Source: Bradyrhizobium hereditatis (GTDB lineage: Bacteria > Pseudomonadota > Alphaproteobacteria > Rhizobiales > Xanthobacteraceae). Taken from it: a stretch of DNA of 64,000 nucleotides. The notes below the pieces were generated by a model. It did no database searches and was not told the origin of the DNA. It saw only the letters and a list, made by a program, of their open reading frames with translations. A program made the position numbers and the translations under genes. Shown here piece after piece: positions 26,898 to 34,644 of this stretch. Position 1 is the first letter of the stretch, and every line of letters begins with the position of its first letter. The stretch lies in contig NZ_JAGKJK010000009.1 of assembly GCF_020329435.1 (NCBI RefSeq), positions 62,001-126,000 of the forward strand, written 5' to 3'.

Positions 26898-27530
26898 ATG
26901 CCCCTGAAGGTAGAGTTCCAGTTCGATTTCGGCAGCCCGAACGCTTATCTGGCGGAAGTAGCCATTCCGGGGATCGAGCGGCGTACCGGCGTCAAGTTCG
27001 AGTACGTGCCGGTTCTGCTTGGCGGCATCTACAAGGCGACGGGCAATATGTCGCCGTTCGACTCGCTTCGCGGAATCAAGAACAAGCCGGAATATCAGGC
27101 ACTCGAGACCCAGCGCTTTATCCGGCGCCACAACATCACGAAATTCCGTCAGAATCCTTTCTTTCCAGTCAATACGCTGATGTTGATGCGCGGCGCCGTC
27201 GCCGCCCAATTCGAAGGCGTGTTCGAGCCCTACTTCCGCGCCGCCTACCATCATATGTGGGAAGAGCCGAAGAAGATGGACGACCCCGAAATCTTCCGTA
27301 ACGCATTCATCTCCTCGAGCATCGAGATCGACCGGCTGATCTCGCGCGCACAACAGGATGACGTCAAGAAGAGGCTGATCGATCTGACCAACGACGCCGT
27401 CAGCCGGGGAGCCTTCGGCTCGCCGACTTTCTTCGTTGGAAAGGAAATGTTCTTTGGCAAGGACCAAGTCCGCGACGTCGAGGAGTCGATCATCGAGCAG
27501 ACCAGACAGCCTGTTCCTAAGACGGCCTGA
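26898..27530 (+). CDS. DsbA-family protein, 2-hydroxychromene-2-carboxylate isomerase type
   Basis: A 210-aa thioredoxin-fold protein of the GST-kappa/HCCA isomerase branch. The N-terminal 'VEFQFDFGSPNAYLAEV' carries the Ser that replaces the CxxC of true DsbA. The helical insertion contains 'FFPVNTLMLMRGAVAA', and the C-terminal 'AFGSPTFFVGKEMFFGKDQ' is the conserved cis-Pro and glutathione region. The ATG at 26898 has GGGAGGAG upstream. HCCA isomerases use glutathione in naphthalene-type catabolism; whether the substrate here is aromatic is open. It is first in the operon behind operator site 2, ahead of an epoxide hydrolase and a CoA transferase. Confidence 0.88.
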   Translation: MPLKVEFQFDFGSPNAYLAEVAIPGIERRTGVKFEYVPVLLGGIYKATGNMSPFDSLRGIKNKPEYQALETQRFIRRHNITKFRQNPFFPVNTLMLMRGAVAAQFEGVFEPYFRAAYHHMWEEPKKMDDPEIFRNAFISSSIEIDRLISRAQQDDVKKRLIDLTNDAVSRGAFGSPTFFVGKEMFFGKDQVRDVEESIIEQTRQPVPKTA

Positions 27531-27539
27531 CGGCGGCGA

Positions 27540-27684
27540 CTGTCCGGGATGAGTGGCGTAGCTAAAGTCAACTCGGGAGAATGCCCATGCCTGGCCCGCT
27601 TAACGGCGCTCGTGTCCTCGATCTGACCGGGATAGTGTCGGGCCCGTTCGCGACCATGTTTCTGGCGGATCAGGGTGCCGACGT
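27540..27684 (+). repeat. Direct repeat A: leader and 5' end of the CoA-transferase gene
   Basis: About 145 bp that match 28993-29157 with scattered substitutions and an internal gap of roughly 20 bp in this copy. It includes the leader CTGTCCGGGATGAGTGGCG and the first 34 or so codons of the CaiB-type gene. The copies flank the epoxide hydrolase gene. Confidence 0.85.
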
Positions 27685-27763
27685 ATCGAGCCCGGAATCC
27701 ACCGTGCCGCCGAGTTCGTTGTTCAATGGATTCCGGACTCGCGCTTCGCGTGCCCCGGAATGA
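27581..27763 (+). pseudogene. Truncated N-terminus of a CaiB/BaiF CoA transferase
   Basis: Encodes 'MPMPGPLNGARVLDLTGIVSGPFATMF', nearly identical to the intact protein starting at 29054/29060. After 'ADQGADV' it runs into unrelated sequence containing a palindromic element and stops at 27763. The CoA-binding and catalytic parts are missing, so it cannot be functional. It is the leftover of a duplication that placed the epoxide hydrolase gene between two copies of the 5' end. Confidence 0.85.
27730..27761. repeat. REP-like palindromic element
   Basis: ATTCCGG ... CCGGAAT (7-bp perfect arms) with an inner CGCG-CTT-CGCG stem. It resembles the intergenic palindromes ending in CCCCGGAATGAC that I recall as abundant in Bradyrhizobium and Rhodopseudomonas. 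It lies exactly after the breakpoint of direct repeat A and before the epoxide hydrolase start. Confidence 0.6.
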
Positions 27764-27782
27764 CAAGACTTGGGGGCAACCG

Positions 27783-28922
27783 ATGACCAGCACCATAAAG
27801 CCGTTTCGCATCCACGTCAGCGACGACATTCTTGCCGATCTCAAGTCGCGGCTTGCCCGTACGCGCTGGCCAGAGCCGGAACTGGTCGACGACTGGAGCC
27901 AGGGCGCGCCGCTGAAATGGATCCAGGAGATCTGCGGCTACTGGGCCAAGCACTATGACTGGCGGGCGCGTGAGGCGAAGCTCAATCGCTTCGACCAGTT
28001 CACCACCGAGATCGACGGGCTCGACATCCATTTCCTGCATGTCCGTTCGAAAGTGCCGTCCGCGCTGCCGCTGCTCATCACCCATGGCTGGCCCGGTTCG
28101 ATCGTCGAATTCCAGAAGGTGATCGCGCCGCTGGTCGATCCCGCAGCCCACGGCGGCAATCCCGCCGACGCGTTTCATGTCGTCTGTCCCTCGCTCCCGG
28201 GCTTCGGCTTCTCGACAAAACCCAAGACCACCGGCTGGGGCGTTGACCGCATCGCGGCGACCTGGGCCAAGTTGATGGACCGTCTCGGATATGCGCGCTA
28301 TGGCGCGCAGGGCGGCGACTGGGGCTCGGCGGTGACGACGTCGCTGGGTGCGCAGGATCCTGCGCATTGCGCCGGCATCCACGTTACGCTTGCGTTCAAC
28401 GCGGCGCCGAAGGTCGAGGGCGAGCCGACACCGGAGGAGAAGCGGGCGATCGCCGGCCTCAAGCACTACGTCGACCTCGATTCCGGCTACTCGAAACAGC
28501 AGTCGACGCGGCCGCAGACACTCGGCTATGGCCTGACGGATTCGCCGAGTGGGCAGGCGGCCTGGATTCTGGAAAAATTCTGGGCCTGGACCGATTGTAA
28601 CGGCCATCCCGAAAACATCATTGGCAAGGACGATCTGCTCGACAACGTCATGCTATATTGGGTGACCGCGACGGCGACCTCGTCGGCGCGGCTCTATTGG
28701 GAGAGTTTTGGCAAGCGCAGGACCACGCCGGTCGTGAAGGTGCCGACGGGCGTCGCCGTGTTCCCCAAGGAGATCATCACGCCGGTCAGGCGCTGGATGG
28801 AGCCAAATTTTTCCAATATTACGCATTGGAGCGAGATGGAGAAGGGCGGGCATTTCGCCGCATTCGAGCAGCCGCAGCTGTATGTCGGCGACGTCAGGAA
28901 GTTCTTCCGGACGGTGCGTTGA
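27783..28922 (+). CDS. Epoxide hydrolase (EHN-domain type)
   Basis: A 379-aa hydrolase converting an epoxide to a diol. An N-terminal EHN domain ('IKPFRIHVSDDILADLKSRLARTRWPEP... W-SQGAPL... YW... YDWR', residues 1-100) precedes the alpha/beta-hydrolase core. The core has HGWPGSIVEFQ, nucleophile GGDWGSAVTTSLG and catalytic His in 'EKGGHFAAFEQP'. The ATG at 27783 follows TTGGGGG. The gene lies between two copies of the CaiB 5' region and next to a REP-like palindrome, so it appears inserted into an older isomerase-CoA-transferase operon. Confidence 0.9.
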   Translation: MTSTIKPFRIHVSDDILADLKSRLARTRWPEPELVDDWSQGAPLKWIQEICGYWAKHYDWRAREAKLNRFDQFTTEIDGLDIHFLHVRSKVPSALPLLITHGWPGSIVEFQKVIAPLVDPAAHGGNPADAFHVVCPSLPGFGFSTKPKTTGWGVDRIAATWAKLMDRLGYARYGAQGGDWGSAVTTSLGAQDPAHCAGIHVTLAFNAAPKVEGEPTPEEKRAIAGLKHYVDLDSGYSKQQSTRPQTLGYGLTDSPSGQAAWILEKFWAWTDCNGHPENIIGKDDLLDNVMLYWVTATATSSARLYWESFGKRRTTPVVKVPTGVAVFPKEIITPVRRWMEPNFSNITHWSEMEKGGHFAAFEQPQLYVGDVRKFFRTVR

Positions 28923-28992
28923 GATGCGGCCCAAACGTCATGTTGTCCCAGGCATCCACGCGCTTAAACTGTTTAACAAGCAAAAAGAACGG

Positions 28993-29157
28993 CTGTCCGG
29001 GATGAGTGGCGAAGCCAAACTCGCGGATCTAAAGCAGAAGTTAACTCGGGAGAATGCCCATGCCTGGCCCGCTTAGCGGTGTTCGTGTCCTCGATCTGAC
29101 TGGCGTTGTGTCGGGCCCGTTCGCGACCATGTTTCTGGCCGATCAGGGCGCCGACGT
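28993..29157 (+). repeat. Direct repeat B: leader and 5' end of the CoA-transferase gene
   Basis: Second copy of the repeat at 27540-27684. This copy has the longer leader and runs into the intact CoA-transferase frame, so it is probably the parental version. Confidence 0.85.
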
Positions 29158-30259
29158 CCTGAAGATCGAGCCGATCGGCGGCGACATCACCCGCCGCAGC
29201 CGTGCCACGATCGACAAGGACGGCGAGTTCTCCGCGCTGTTCATCTCTTCGAACCGCGGCAAACGTTCGCTGTCGATTGATGTCAAACGCGCGGCCGGCC
29301 GCGAGGTGCTCGCCAGGCTGGTTGCGCAGACCGATGTGCTGGTGCAGAATTTCCGGCCCGGCACCATGGAGCGCCTCGGACTCGGCGTAGAGGAGTTGCG
29401 CCAGCGGCATCCGCGCCTGATCTACGTCTCGATCAGCGGCGTCGGCGACACCGGCCCGTACGTGAAGAAGCGCGTTTACGATCCGATCATTCAGGGCCTA
29501 TCAGGTTTTGCCGATATCCAGTCGCAGCCGGTCACGAACCGTCCGCAAATGATCCGCACCATCGTGTGCGACAAAACTACCGCAGTGTTCACCGCACAGG
29601 CCGTGGCGGCGGCGCTCTATGCCCGCGAGAAAACCGGGCAGGGCGATCATATCCAGGTCGCAATGCTGGATGCGATGATTTCCTACCTGTGGCCGGAAGG
29701 CATGATGCAGTACACGGTGGTAGGAGCCGAGGCCACCGCCGCCGATCCCAACGACCGGCCGGATCTCGTGTTCAAGACCAGCGATGGCTACATCACGGCC
29801 GGTACCATTTCCGATTCCGAATGGCAGGGGTTTTGCCGGGCCTCGGGCGATCCCGAGCTTGCCAACGATCCCCGGTTTGCGACGCCATCGGCGCGTTCGG
29901 TCAACGCCACCGCGCGCATCAACAAGATGGCGGAATACATCGGTCAACACACCACCGCCGAATGGCTCGATCGCCTCGACGCTGCCGACGTGCCGTGCGC
30001 TCCGATTCTGCGACGGGGCGAAATCATCCACAATGAGCAGGTGGTCGCGCGCGGCATCATCACGGAGTTCGATCAGCCGAAGGTCGGGCGGGTTCGGCAG
30101 CCCAAGCCCGCGGCCCGCTTCGAAATCAACGAAGCTGCAATCGGCGGACCGGCTCCCCGGGTCGGCGAACACTCGCGCGATGTCTTGCGCGAACTGGGGT
30201 ATGACGACAGCGCCATCGACACGATGATTGCCGAGCGCGCCGTGCGCGTGGCTGTCTGA
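29060..30259 (+). CDS. CaiB/BaiF family (class III) CoA transferase
   Basis: Moves CoA between carboxylic acids. A GGGAGA ends one base before an ATG at 29054, so the in-frame ATG at 29060 (6-nt spacing) is the better start; 399 aa results. Family features: N-terminal 'LSGVRVLDLTGVVSGPFATMFLADQGADVLKIEP', 'RGKRSLSIDVKRAAGREVL', and the catalytic Asp in 'VYDPIIQGLSGFADIQ', then 'DGYITAGTISDSEWQGFC'. It is last in the operon behind operator site 2. It would supply a CoA-activated substrate without ATP, complementing the ligases of the other operons. Confidence 0.92.
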   Translation: MPGPLSGVRVLDLTGVVSGPFATMFLADQGADVLKIEPIGGDITRRSRATIDKDGEFSALFISSNRGKRSLSIDVKRAAGREVLARLVAQTDVLVQNFRPGTMERLGLGVEELRQRHPRLIYVSISGVGDTGPYVKKRVYDPIIQGLSGFADIQSQPVTNRPQMIRTIVCDKTTAVFTAQAVAAALYAREKTGQGDHIQVAMLDAMISYLWPEGMMQYTVVGAEATAADPNDRPDLVFKTSDGYITAGTISDSEWQGFCRASGDPELANDPRFATPSARSVNATARINKMAEYIGQHTTAEWLDRLDAADVPCAPILRRGEIIHNEQVVARGIITEFDQPKVGRVRQPKPAARFEINEAAIGGPAPRVGEHSRDVLRELGYDDSAIDTMIAERAVRVAV

Positions 30260-30290
30260 GGCGAAGCTCTCTCGCGACCGTTGAACGTTC

Positions 30291-30968
30291 TCAGACCTTC
30301 GCGGCCGCTGGCGTGATCGGTGCCATCGGGACATTCGCCGCGACGGCTCGCTGATAGGCGTCCCGTTTCTTGATGCGTTCGAGGTAGGGTTGCGCATTGT
30401 CGCAAATTCCGACCCCATAGGCGACGGCCCACTCAAGGCAGGTCGTGAGCAGGATGTCGGCGCTGGTGAATTGGTCGCCCATCAGGAACTGCCGCCCATC
30501 TGCCAGCGCGACCTCCACGTGTCGCAACTGTTGCCGGAAATACTCACCGGCTTGTGCGACGACTTCGGGGGCAACTCCGTAGATGTGTCCCAGTGCATCC
30601 GCGCGATGGCGGCGCATGACGTAGAGGCTGGTTGAGTCGAGCTCGGCCACAATAAAGAAGCACCATTCCAGCCAAGCGGCGAAGTCGCGCTGGGTTACGG
30701 GAATCAGCGAACGGTCGGGCGTCGAATAGGTTCGCGACAAATAGGCAACGATCGCTGCGCTTTCACCGATGCAGAAATCACCGTCCTGCAGCAAGGGAAT
30801 CTTCTGACGCGGATTGAGCTTGGTGTATTCAGCGGTCTTGGTCTCACCCGTTCGCGGTCCGATGGGCTTTGTCTCGTAGGACAAGCCAAGTTCGTGCATG
30901 GCCCAGTGCGCACGAATGGTGCGGCTGGTCCCAACGCCCCACAGGGTCAGGTCTGGCGTCGTGTTCAT
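30291..30968 (-). CDS. Glutathione S-transferase family protein
   Basis: A 225-aa two-domain GST. The N-terminal thioredoxin domain has 'LTLWGVGTSRTIRAHWAMHELGLSYETKPIGP', the cis-Pro 'QKIPLLQDGDFCIGESAAIVAYLS', then an all-helical C-terminal domain with 'FLMGDQFTSADILLTTCLEWA' (N-capping box). The ATG at 30968 overlaps closely with the stop of the SDR gene (TGATATG, 1 nt between), so the two are translationally coupled. It converges with the CoA-transferase gene. Conjugation or GSH-dependent isomerisation in the same catabolic region is plausible, next to the GSH-linked HCCA-isomerase-like protein. Confidence 0.9.
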   Translation of the reverse strand: MNTTPDLTLWGVGTSRTIRAHWAMHELGLSYETKPIGPRTGETKTAEYTKLNPRQKIPLLQDGDFCIGESAAIVAYLSRTYSTPDRSLIPVTQRDFAAWLEWCFFIVAELDSTSLYVMRRHRADALGHIYGVAPEVVAQAGEYFRQQLRHVEVALADGRQFLMGDQFTSADILLTTCLEWAVAYGVGICDNAQPYLERIKKRDAYQRAVAANVPMAPITPAAAKV

Positions 30969-30969
30969 A

Positions 30970-31713
30970 TCACCACTTCTCCACGGAGGGGCGGAGATCG
31001 AGTTCGTGGGTCCAGCCATCCCTGCTTTGCTGATGCGTGAACCAGTAGGCTTCGGCAATGGAAGATGTCTTGGTCAGGCTGTCCGGGGGAATTTCGCTTG
31101 CATCGATTCCCTTCGCTGCTTTCATGCGCTGGTGAATGGCCTCGCTGTCGACGCCGGCGTCGATCAGGAGATGCACGACGTGAATGTTCTTCGGTCCGAG
31201 CTCCCGCGCCATCGCCTGAGCCACTGCTCGAAGTCCGAACTTCGCTGCTGAAAATGCCGCAAACCCCGAGCCGCCACGCACACTGGCCGTTGCACCAGTA
31301 AAGAAGATGGTGCCGTGTTTGCGCGGAAGCATGACGCGTGCAGCCTCACGTCCGACCAGGAAGCCGCCATAGCAGGCCAATTCCCAAGCCTTGAAGAACA
31401 GCTTCTCGGTTGTCTCCAGCAATGGCTTGTTGACGTTCGATCCCGCGTTGAACAGGCAGACCTCGATCGGCCCCAGCTCCTTCTCGATTCGCGCAAATAT
31501 GCCTTGGACCTCCGCTTCCTGGCGGGCATCGACACTGAACGCGTGAATGCTATGTCCGGCAGCTCTCAGCTCGCCCACAAGCCCCTGCGACTTGGACGCA
31601 TCCCGCCTGCAGATGCAAACCGTATAGCCGCCCTTCGCAAAACGCCTGGCGACGGCCGCGCCGATGGCGTCGCCAGCGCCAACAAGTATCGCTACGCCGC
31701 GGCGCTCCACCAT
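30970..31713 (-). CDS. Atypical short-chain dehydrogenase lacking the catalytic Tyr (paralogue 1)
   Basis: A 247-aa Rossmann-fold SDR. The cofactor loop reads 'VAILVGAGDAIGAAVARRF' and the NNAG motif is 'FNAGSNVN'. At the active site the Ser is kept ('GATAS'), but the YxxxK motif reads F-SAA-K, so the catalytic Tyr is Phe. It ends 'ELDLRPSVEKW'. The same three features recur in paralogues at 32690, 39419 and 42127. An internal ATG at 31713 is chosen; upstream codons are not SDR-like. It is coupled to the GST gene. Function without the Tyr is uncertain: possibly a reductase with another acid or a non-redox role. Confidence 0.85.
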   Translation of the reverse strand: MVERRGVAILVGAGDAIGAAVARRFAKGGYTVCICRRDASKSQGLVGELRAAGHSIHAFSVDARQEAEVQGIFARIEKELGPIEVCLFNAGSNVNKPLLETTEKLFFKAWELACYGGFLVGREAARVMLPRKHGTIFFTGATASVRGGSGFAAFSAAKFGLRAVAQAMARELGPKNIHVVHLLIDAGVDSEAIHQRMKAAKGIDASEIPPDSLTKTSSIAEAYWFTHQQSRDGWTHELDLRPSVEKW

Positions 31714-31738
31714 CCCGTTCTCCGATAAGTTCCTATTT

Positions 31739-31771
31739 GATACTTTAATCGTAGCTGCGGAACGATACTTT
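31739..31771. promoter_or_regulatory. Paired GATACTTT repeats upstream of the SDR-GST operon
   Basis: GATACTTT at 31739-31746 and 31764-31771, 25 bp apart, in the SDR-GST promoter region. They may be operator half-sites. A degenerate relative of the 6-5-6 palindrome (AGTTCC-TATTT-GATACT) overlaps at about 31728-31744. Support is weak. Confidence 0.35.
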
Positions 31772-31861
31772 GTAAACGAGGCTTTCCAACAAAATGCGCG
31801 CAATAATGGGGCAGCAAAGTTGCCCCTTCGGGCCGCATGTCCAGGGATAATGAATTAGTGA

Positions 31862-31891
31862 TTGACGAGTTCTAAAAAAGAACGTTAGGTA
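31862..31891 (+). promoter_or_regulatory. Promoter with embedded palindromic operator, site 3
   Basis: -35 TTGACG (31862-31867), an 18-bp spacer and -10 TAGGTA (31886-31891). The palindrome AGTTCT-AAAAA-AGAACG is at 31868-31884, one mismatch from perfect. It starts the long plus-strand operon running to 41027. Confidence 0.8.
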
Positions 31892-31946
31892 AAGCGGCGA
31901 ATGTGCCGCGTTGCAGAAGCAGGCATGCTTGGTCGGGAGGTCAGTC

Positions 31947-32675
31947 GTGGCGGAGCTTTCGGAGGCGATCAATCTCGACGAGATTGCTGTCGGCTTGCCG
32001 AGCCGCATCCATGAAGTAACGGCAAGACAGTTTGTCGAAGCCCCCGACCGGATCGCGCTCGTCGAGAACGGGGCATCCTGGAGCTACTGCGATCTGGAGC
32101 TGGGCGTTGTTGTCACGTTGCTGCCGGGAGTTGAGGGGCGCATCAGAACACTCGACGGCATACCACTATCAAAGGAACAAGTCGGAGAACTCCACGTGCG
32201 CGGGCGCAACGTGATGCGCGGCTATTATCTCGCTCCCGAGCTGACAGGCAAAGTGATCGACAGCGAAGGCTGGTTCAATACCGGCAACATTGCCCGCTTT
32301 GACGGCGATTGCCTGTACATTCTCGGTCGTACCAAAGAAATGATTGGCGCCGTCTCAGCCAAGCTCGAGGCAATTCTCAATTCACACAAGGATGTGCAAT
32401 CCGCAGTCATTGGCCGAGCCCTCAACGGTGATGGGGAGCTTATCGCATTCGTGCAGCCGTTCCCGGGATCGCGCGTCAAGGCGACCGATCTGATGGATTC
32501 CATCAAACCTCGGCTCGCCGCCTATATTCGGCCGCCGAAGATCGTTGTCGTCGATGTCTTGCCGGGAAGCTCAGCCGGCAAGATACGCGAGCATGAGCTC
32601 GCGGCCTGTTTGCGTCGCGACCGAGCTGCTGCCAAGCAGGCGGCGAGGTTCCAGCGACGAACTCACTTAACCTGA
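31947..32675 (+). pseudogene. Internally deleted acyl-CoA ligase
   Basis: A 242-aa open frame starting at GTG 31947 (GGGAGG upstream). Residues 1-46 align with the start of the intact ligase at 45787 ('GLPSRIHEV... W-SY') and the rest aligns with its C-terminal third ('VGELHVRGRNVMRGYYLAPELTG', 'GWFNTGNIARFDGD', 'PGSSAGKIREHEL'). About 280 residues are missing in frame, including the P-loop and A5 motif. The hinge motif SGFNVYP has become 'GAVSAKL'. It cannot adenylate. It is translated as the first gene behind operator site 3, so either it is a relic or the remaining domain has a new use. Confidence 0.85.
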
Positions 32676-32689
32676 CCGGGAGAACGCCT

Positions 32690-33427
32690 TTGCAAAAGAG
32701 AAACGCAACCGTGGCCGTAATCGGTGCCGGGGACTTTATCGGCGGCGAGATCGCAAAGAAGTTCGCCTCCGAGGGCTTCACGGTGTTTGCCGGGCGCCGT
32801 AACGGCGCCAAGCTCGAGCCGCTCGTCAAGGAGATCGAGAGGGCGGGCGGCGAAATTCACGCGCGTTCGCTCGATGCGCGCAAGGAAGAGGAGATCATCT
32901 CCTTCCTTAGAGATGCCGACAAGTACGCACCGCTTGAGGTTTGCATCTTCAATATCGGGGCCAACGTCAATTTTCCGATCCTAGAAACCACCGAGCGCGT
33001 GTTCCGAAAGGTCTGGGAGATGGCCTGCTATTCCGGCTTCCTCGCCGGGCGCGAAGCCGCGCGGCTGATGCTGCCCCGGGGCAAGGGCAATATCTTCTTC
33101 ACCGGCGCGACCGCGAGTCTCCGCGGTGGGGCGGGTTATGCGGCGTTCGCCAGCGCCAAGTTCGGTCTGCGAGCCGTAGCCCAGGCGACGGCGCGTGAGT
33201 TGGGTCCCAAGAATATTCACGTGGCGCATCTCATCATCGATTCCGGCGTCGACACCGAGTGGGTACGCCAGCGGCGGCTAGAGGCACTTGGTCCGACCGC
33301 GCTGGACGACCCCGATGCGTTGATGCCGCCGTCGTCGGTCGCGGAAAGCTATTGGATGCTCTATCAGCAGCCCAAGAGCGCCTGGACCTTCGAGCTGGAG
33401 ATCCGTCCGTTCGGCGAGAAGTGGTAA
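32690..33427 (+). CDS. Atypical short-chain dehydrogenase lacking the catalytic Tyr (paralogue 2)
   Basis: A 245-aa SDR starting at TTG 32690 (GGGAGA 9 nt upstream; no better start exists). It has 'VAVIGAGDFIGGEIAKKF', 'FNIGANVNFPILETTERVF', 'GATASLRGGAGYAAF-ASA-K' (YxxxK replaced by FxxxK) and C-terminus 'ELEIRPFGEKW'. It is closest to paralogue 1 at 30970, sharing 'FGLRAVAQA' and 'ELGPKNIHV'. It lies 14 bp after the ligase relic and 15 bp before the acyl-CoA dehydrogenase gene. A step such as 3-hydroxyacyl-CoA oxidation is expected at this place in the pathway, but the missing Tyr makes that uncertain. Confidence 0.87.
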   Translation: MQKRNATVAVIGAGDFIGGEIAKKFASEGFTVFAGRRNGAKLEPLVKEIERAGGEIHARSLDARKEEEIISFLRDADKYAPLEVCIFNIGANVNFPILETTERVFRKVWEMACYSGFLAGREAARLMLPRGKGNIFFTGATASLRGGAGYAAFASAKFGLRAVAQATARELGPKNIHVAHLIIDSGVDTEWVRQRRLEALGPTALDDPDALMPPSSVAESYWMLYQQPKSAWTFELEIRPFGEKW

Positions 33428-33442
33428 CGGGAGCCTCGCACG

Positions 33443-34624
33443 ATGGAGCTCAATCTTTCCAGCGAGGATGCTGCATTTCGTGACGAGGTGCGCGCTTTTA
33501 TTGCGGAGAACTATCCGCAGGAAATGCGCGTTCCCAACCCCGAGACCGATTTGACCAAGGAGCAGTCGCTGCTCTGGCACCGCATCCTCTACAAGAAGGG
33601 TTGGATCGCGCCGCTCTGGCCCAAGGAATATGGCGGCCCCGGCTGGTCCGTTACGCAACGATTCATCTTTGAGCAGGAGACCTCGCGCGCTGGGACGCTG
33701 CCGCCGCTTGCGTTCAGCGTGACCATGGTCGGTCCGGTCATCTACACCTTCGGCAACGACGCGCAGAAAAAGAAGTTTCTGCCGCGTATCCTCTCAGGCG
33801 AGGACTGGTGGTGCCAGGGTTATTCGGAGCCGGGCTCCGGATCCGACCTCGCATCGGTCCGCACCAAGGCGGTGCGCGACGGCGATCACTATATCGTCAA
33901 CGGCCACAAGACCTGGACGACGCTGGCCCAGCATGCCGACTGGATCTTCTGCCTGGTGCGCACCGATCCTTCGGCAAAGCCTCAGGCCGGCATTTCCTTC
34001 CTGCTGATCGACATGAAATCGCCCGGCGTCACCGTGCGGCCCATCATCACCATCGACGGATCGCACGAAGTCAACGACGTGTTCCTCGAGGACGTGCGGG
34101 TCCCCGTAGAGAACTTGATTGGCGAGGAAAACAAGGGGTGGACCTACGCGAAATTCCTGCTCGGCAACGAACGCACCAGCATGGCCGGGATCGGCCGGTC
34201 CACTCGGTATCTCGGGCGTCTCAAGCAGATCGTGAGAACCGAGGTTGGTGAGGACGATCCAGCCTTCGGGGAATTCATCAGGGAGATCGCGCGCGTCGAG
34301 CTCGATGTGCTGGCGCTGGAGGCAACCGAATTGCGCATCGTCGCGCAGATGTCGCGGGGCATCGACCCGGGGCCGGCGGCGTCGCTGTTCAAGATCCGGG
34401 GCACCGAGATCTTCCAGCGCATCACGGACCTGACGCATCAGGCGATCGGAAATTACGGTCTGGCCATCCGTGAGCACCCGGTAAGCGCCAACCACTTCAT
34501 GCCGGGGCCGGACTACGGACACACCGCGACGGAAAAGTATCTGAACTCCCGCAAACTCAGCATTTACGGAGGATCGAACGAGATCCAGCGCAACATCATC
34601 GCGAAAGCGGTGCTCGGTCTCTGA
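33443..34624 (+). CDS. Acyl-CoA dehydrogenase, PimC-like large subunit
   Basis: A 393-aa FAD enzyme that introduces an alpha,beta double bond into an acyl-CoA. Motifs include 'YSEPGSGSDLASVRTKAVRDGDHYIVNGHKTWTT' and C-terminal 'YLNSRKLSIYGGSNEIQRNIIAKAVLGL'. The position of the MCAD-type base (YEGT) reads YGGS, as in heterodimeric or FadE-type enzymes. The next gene encodes a second, divergent acyl-CoA dehydrogenase 20 bp downstream. This arrangement matches PimC/PimD (pimeloyl-CoA dehydrogenase) and heteromeric sterol-type dehydrogenases. Confidence 0.92.
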   Translation: MELNLSSEDAAFRDEVRAFIAENYPQEMRVPNPETDLTKEQSLLWHRILYKKGWIAPLWPKEYGGPGWSVTQRFIFEQETSRAGTLPPLAFSVTMVGPVIYTFGNDAQKKKFLPRILSGEDWWCQGYSEPGSGSDLASVRTKAVRDGDHYIVNGHKTWTTLAQHADWIFCLVRTDPSAKPQAGISFLLIDMKSPGVTVRPIITIDGSHEVNDVFLEDVRVPVENLIGEENKGWTYAKFLLGNERTSMAGIGRSTRYLGRLKQIVRTEVGEDDPAFGEFIREIARVELDVLALEATELRIVAQMSRGIDPGPAASLFKIRGTEIFQRITDLTHQAIGNYGLAIREHPVSANHFMPGPDYGHTATEKYLNSRKLSIYGGSNEIQRNIIAKAVLGL

Positions 34625-34644
34625 CGAATCGCACGAGGCATCCG

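Noticed and set aside
26831..27301. Alternative plus frame over the DsbA-family gene
   Set aside because: Arg/Pro-rich shadow; the overlapping frame has a strong start site and a full HCCA-isomerase pattern.
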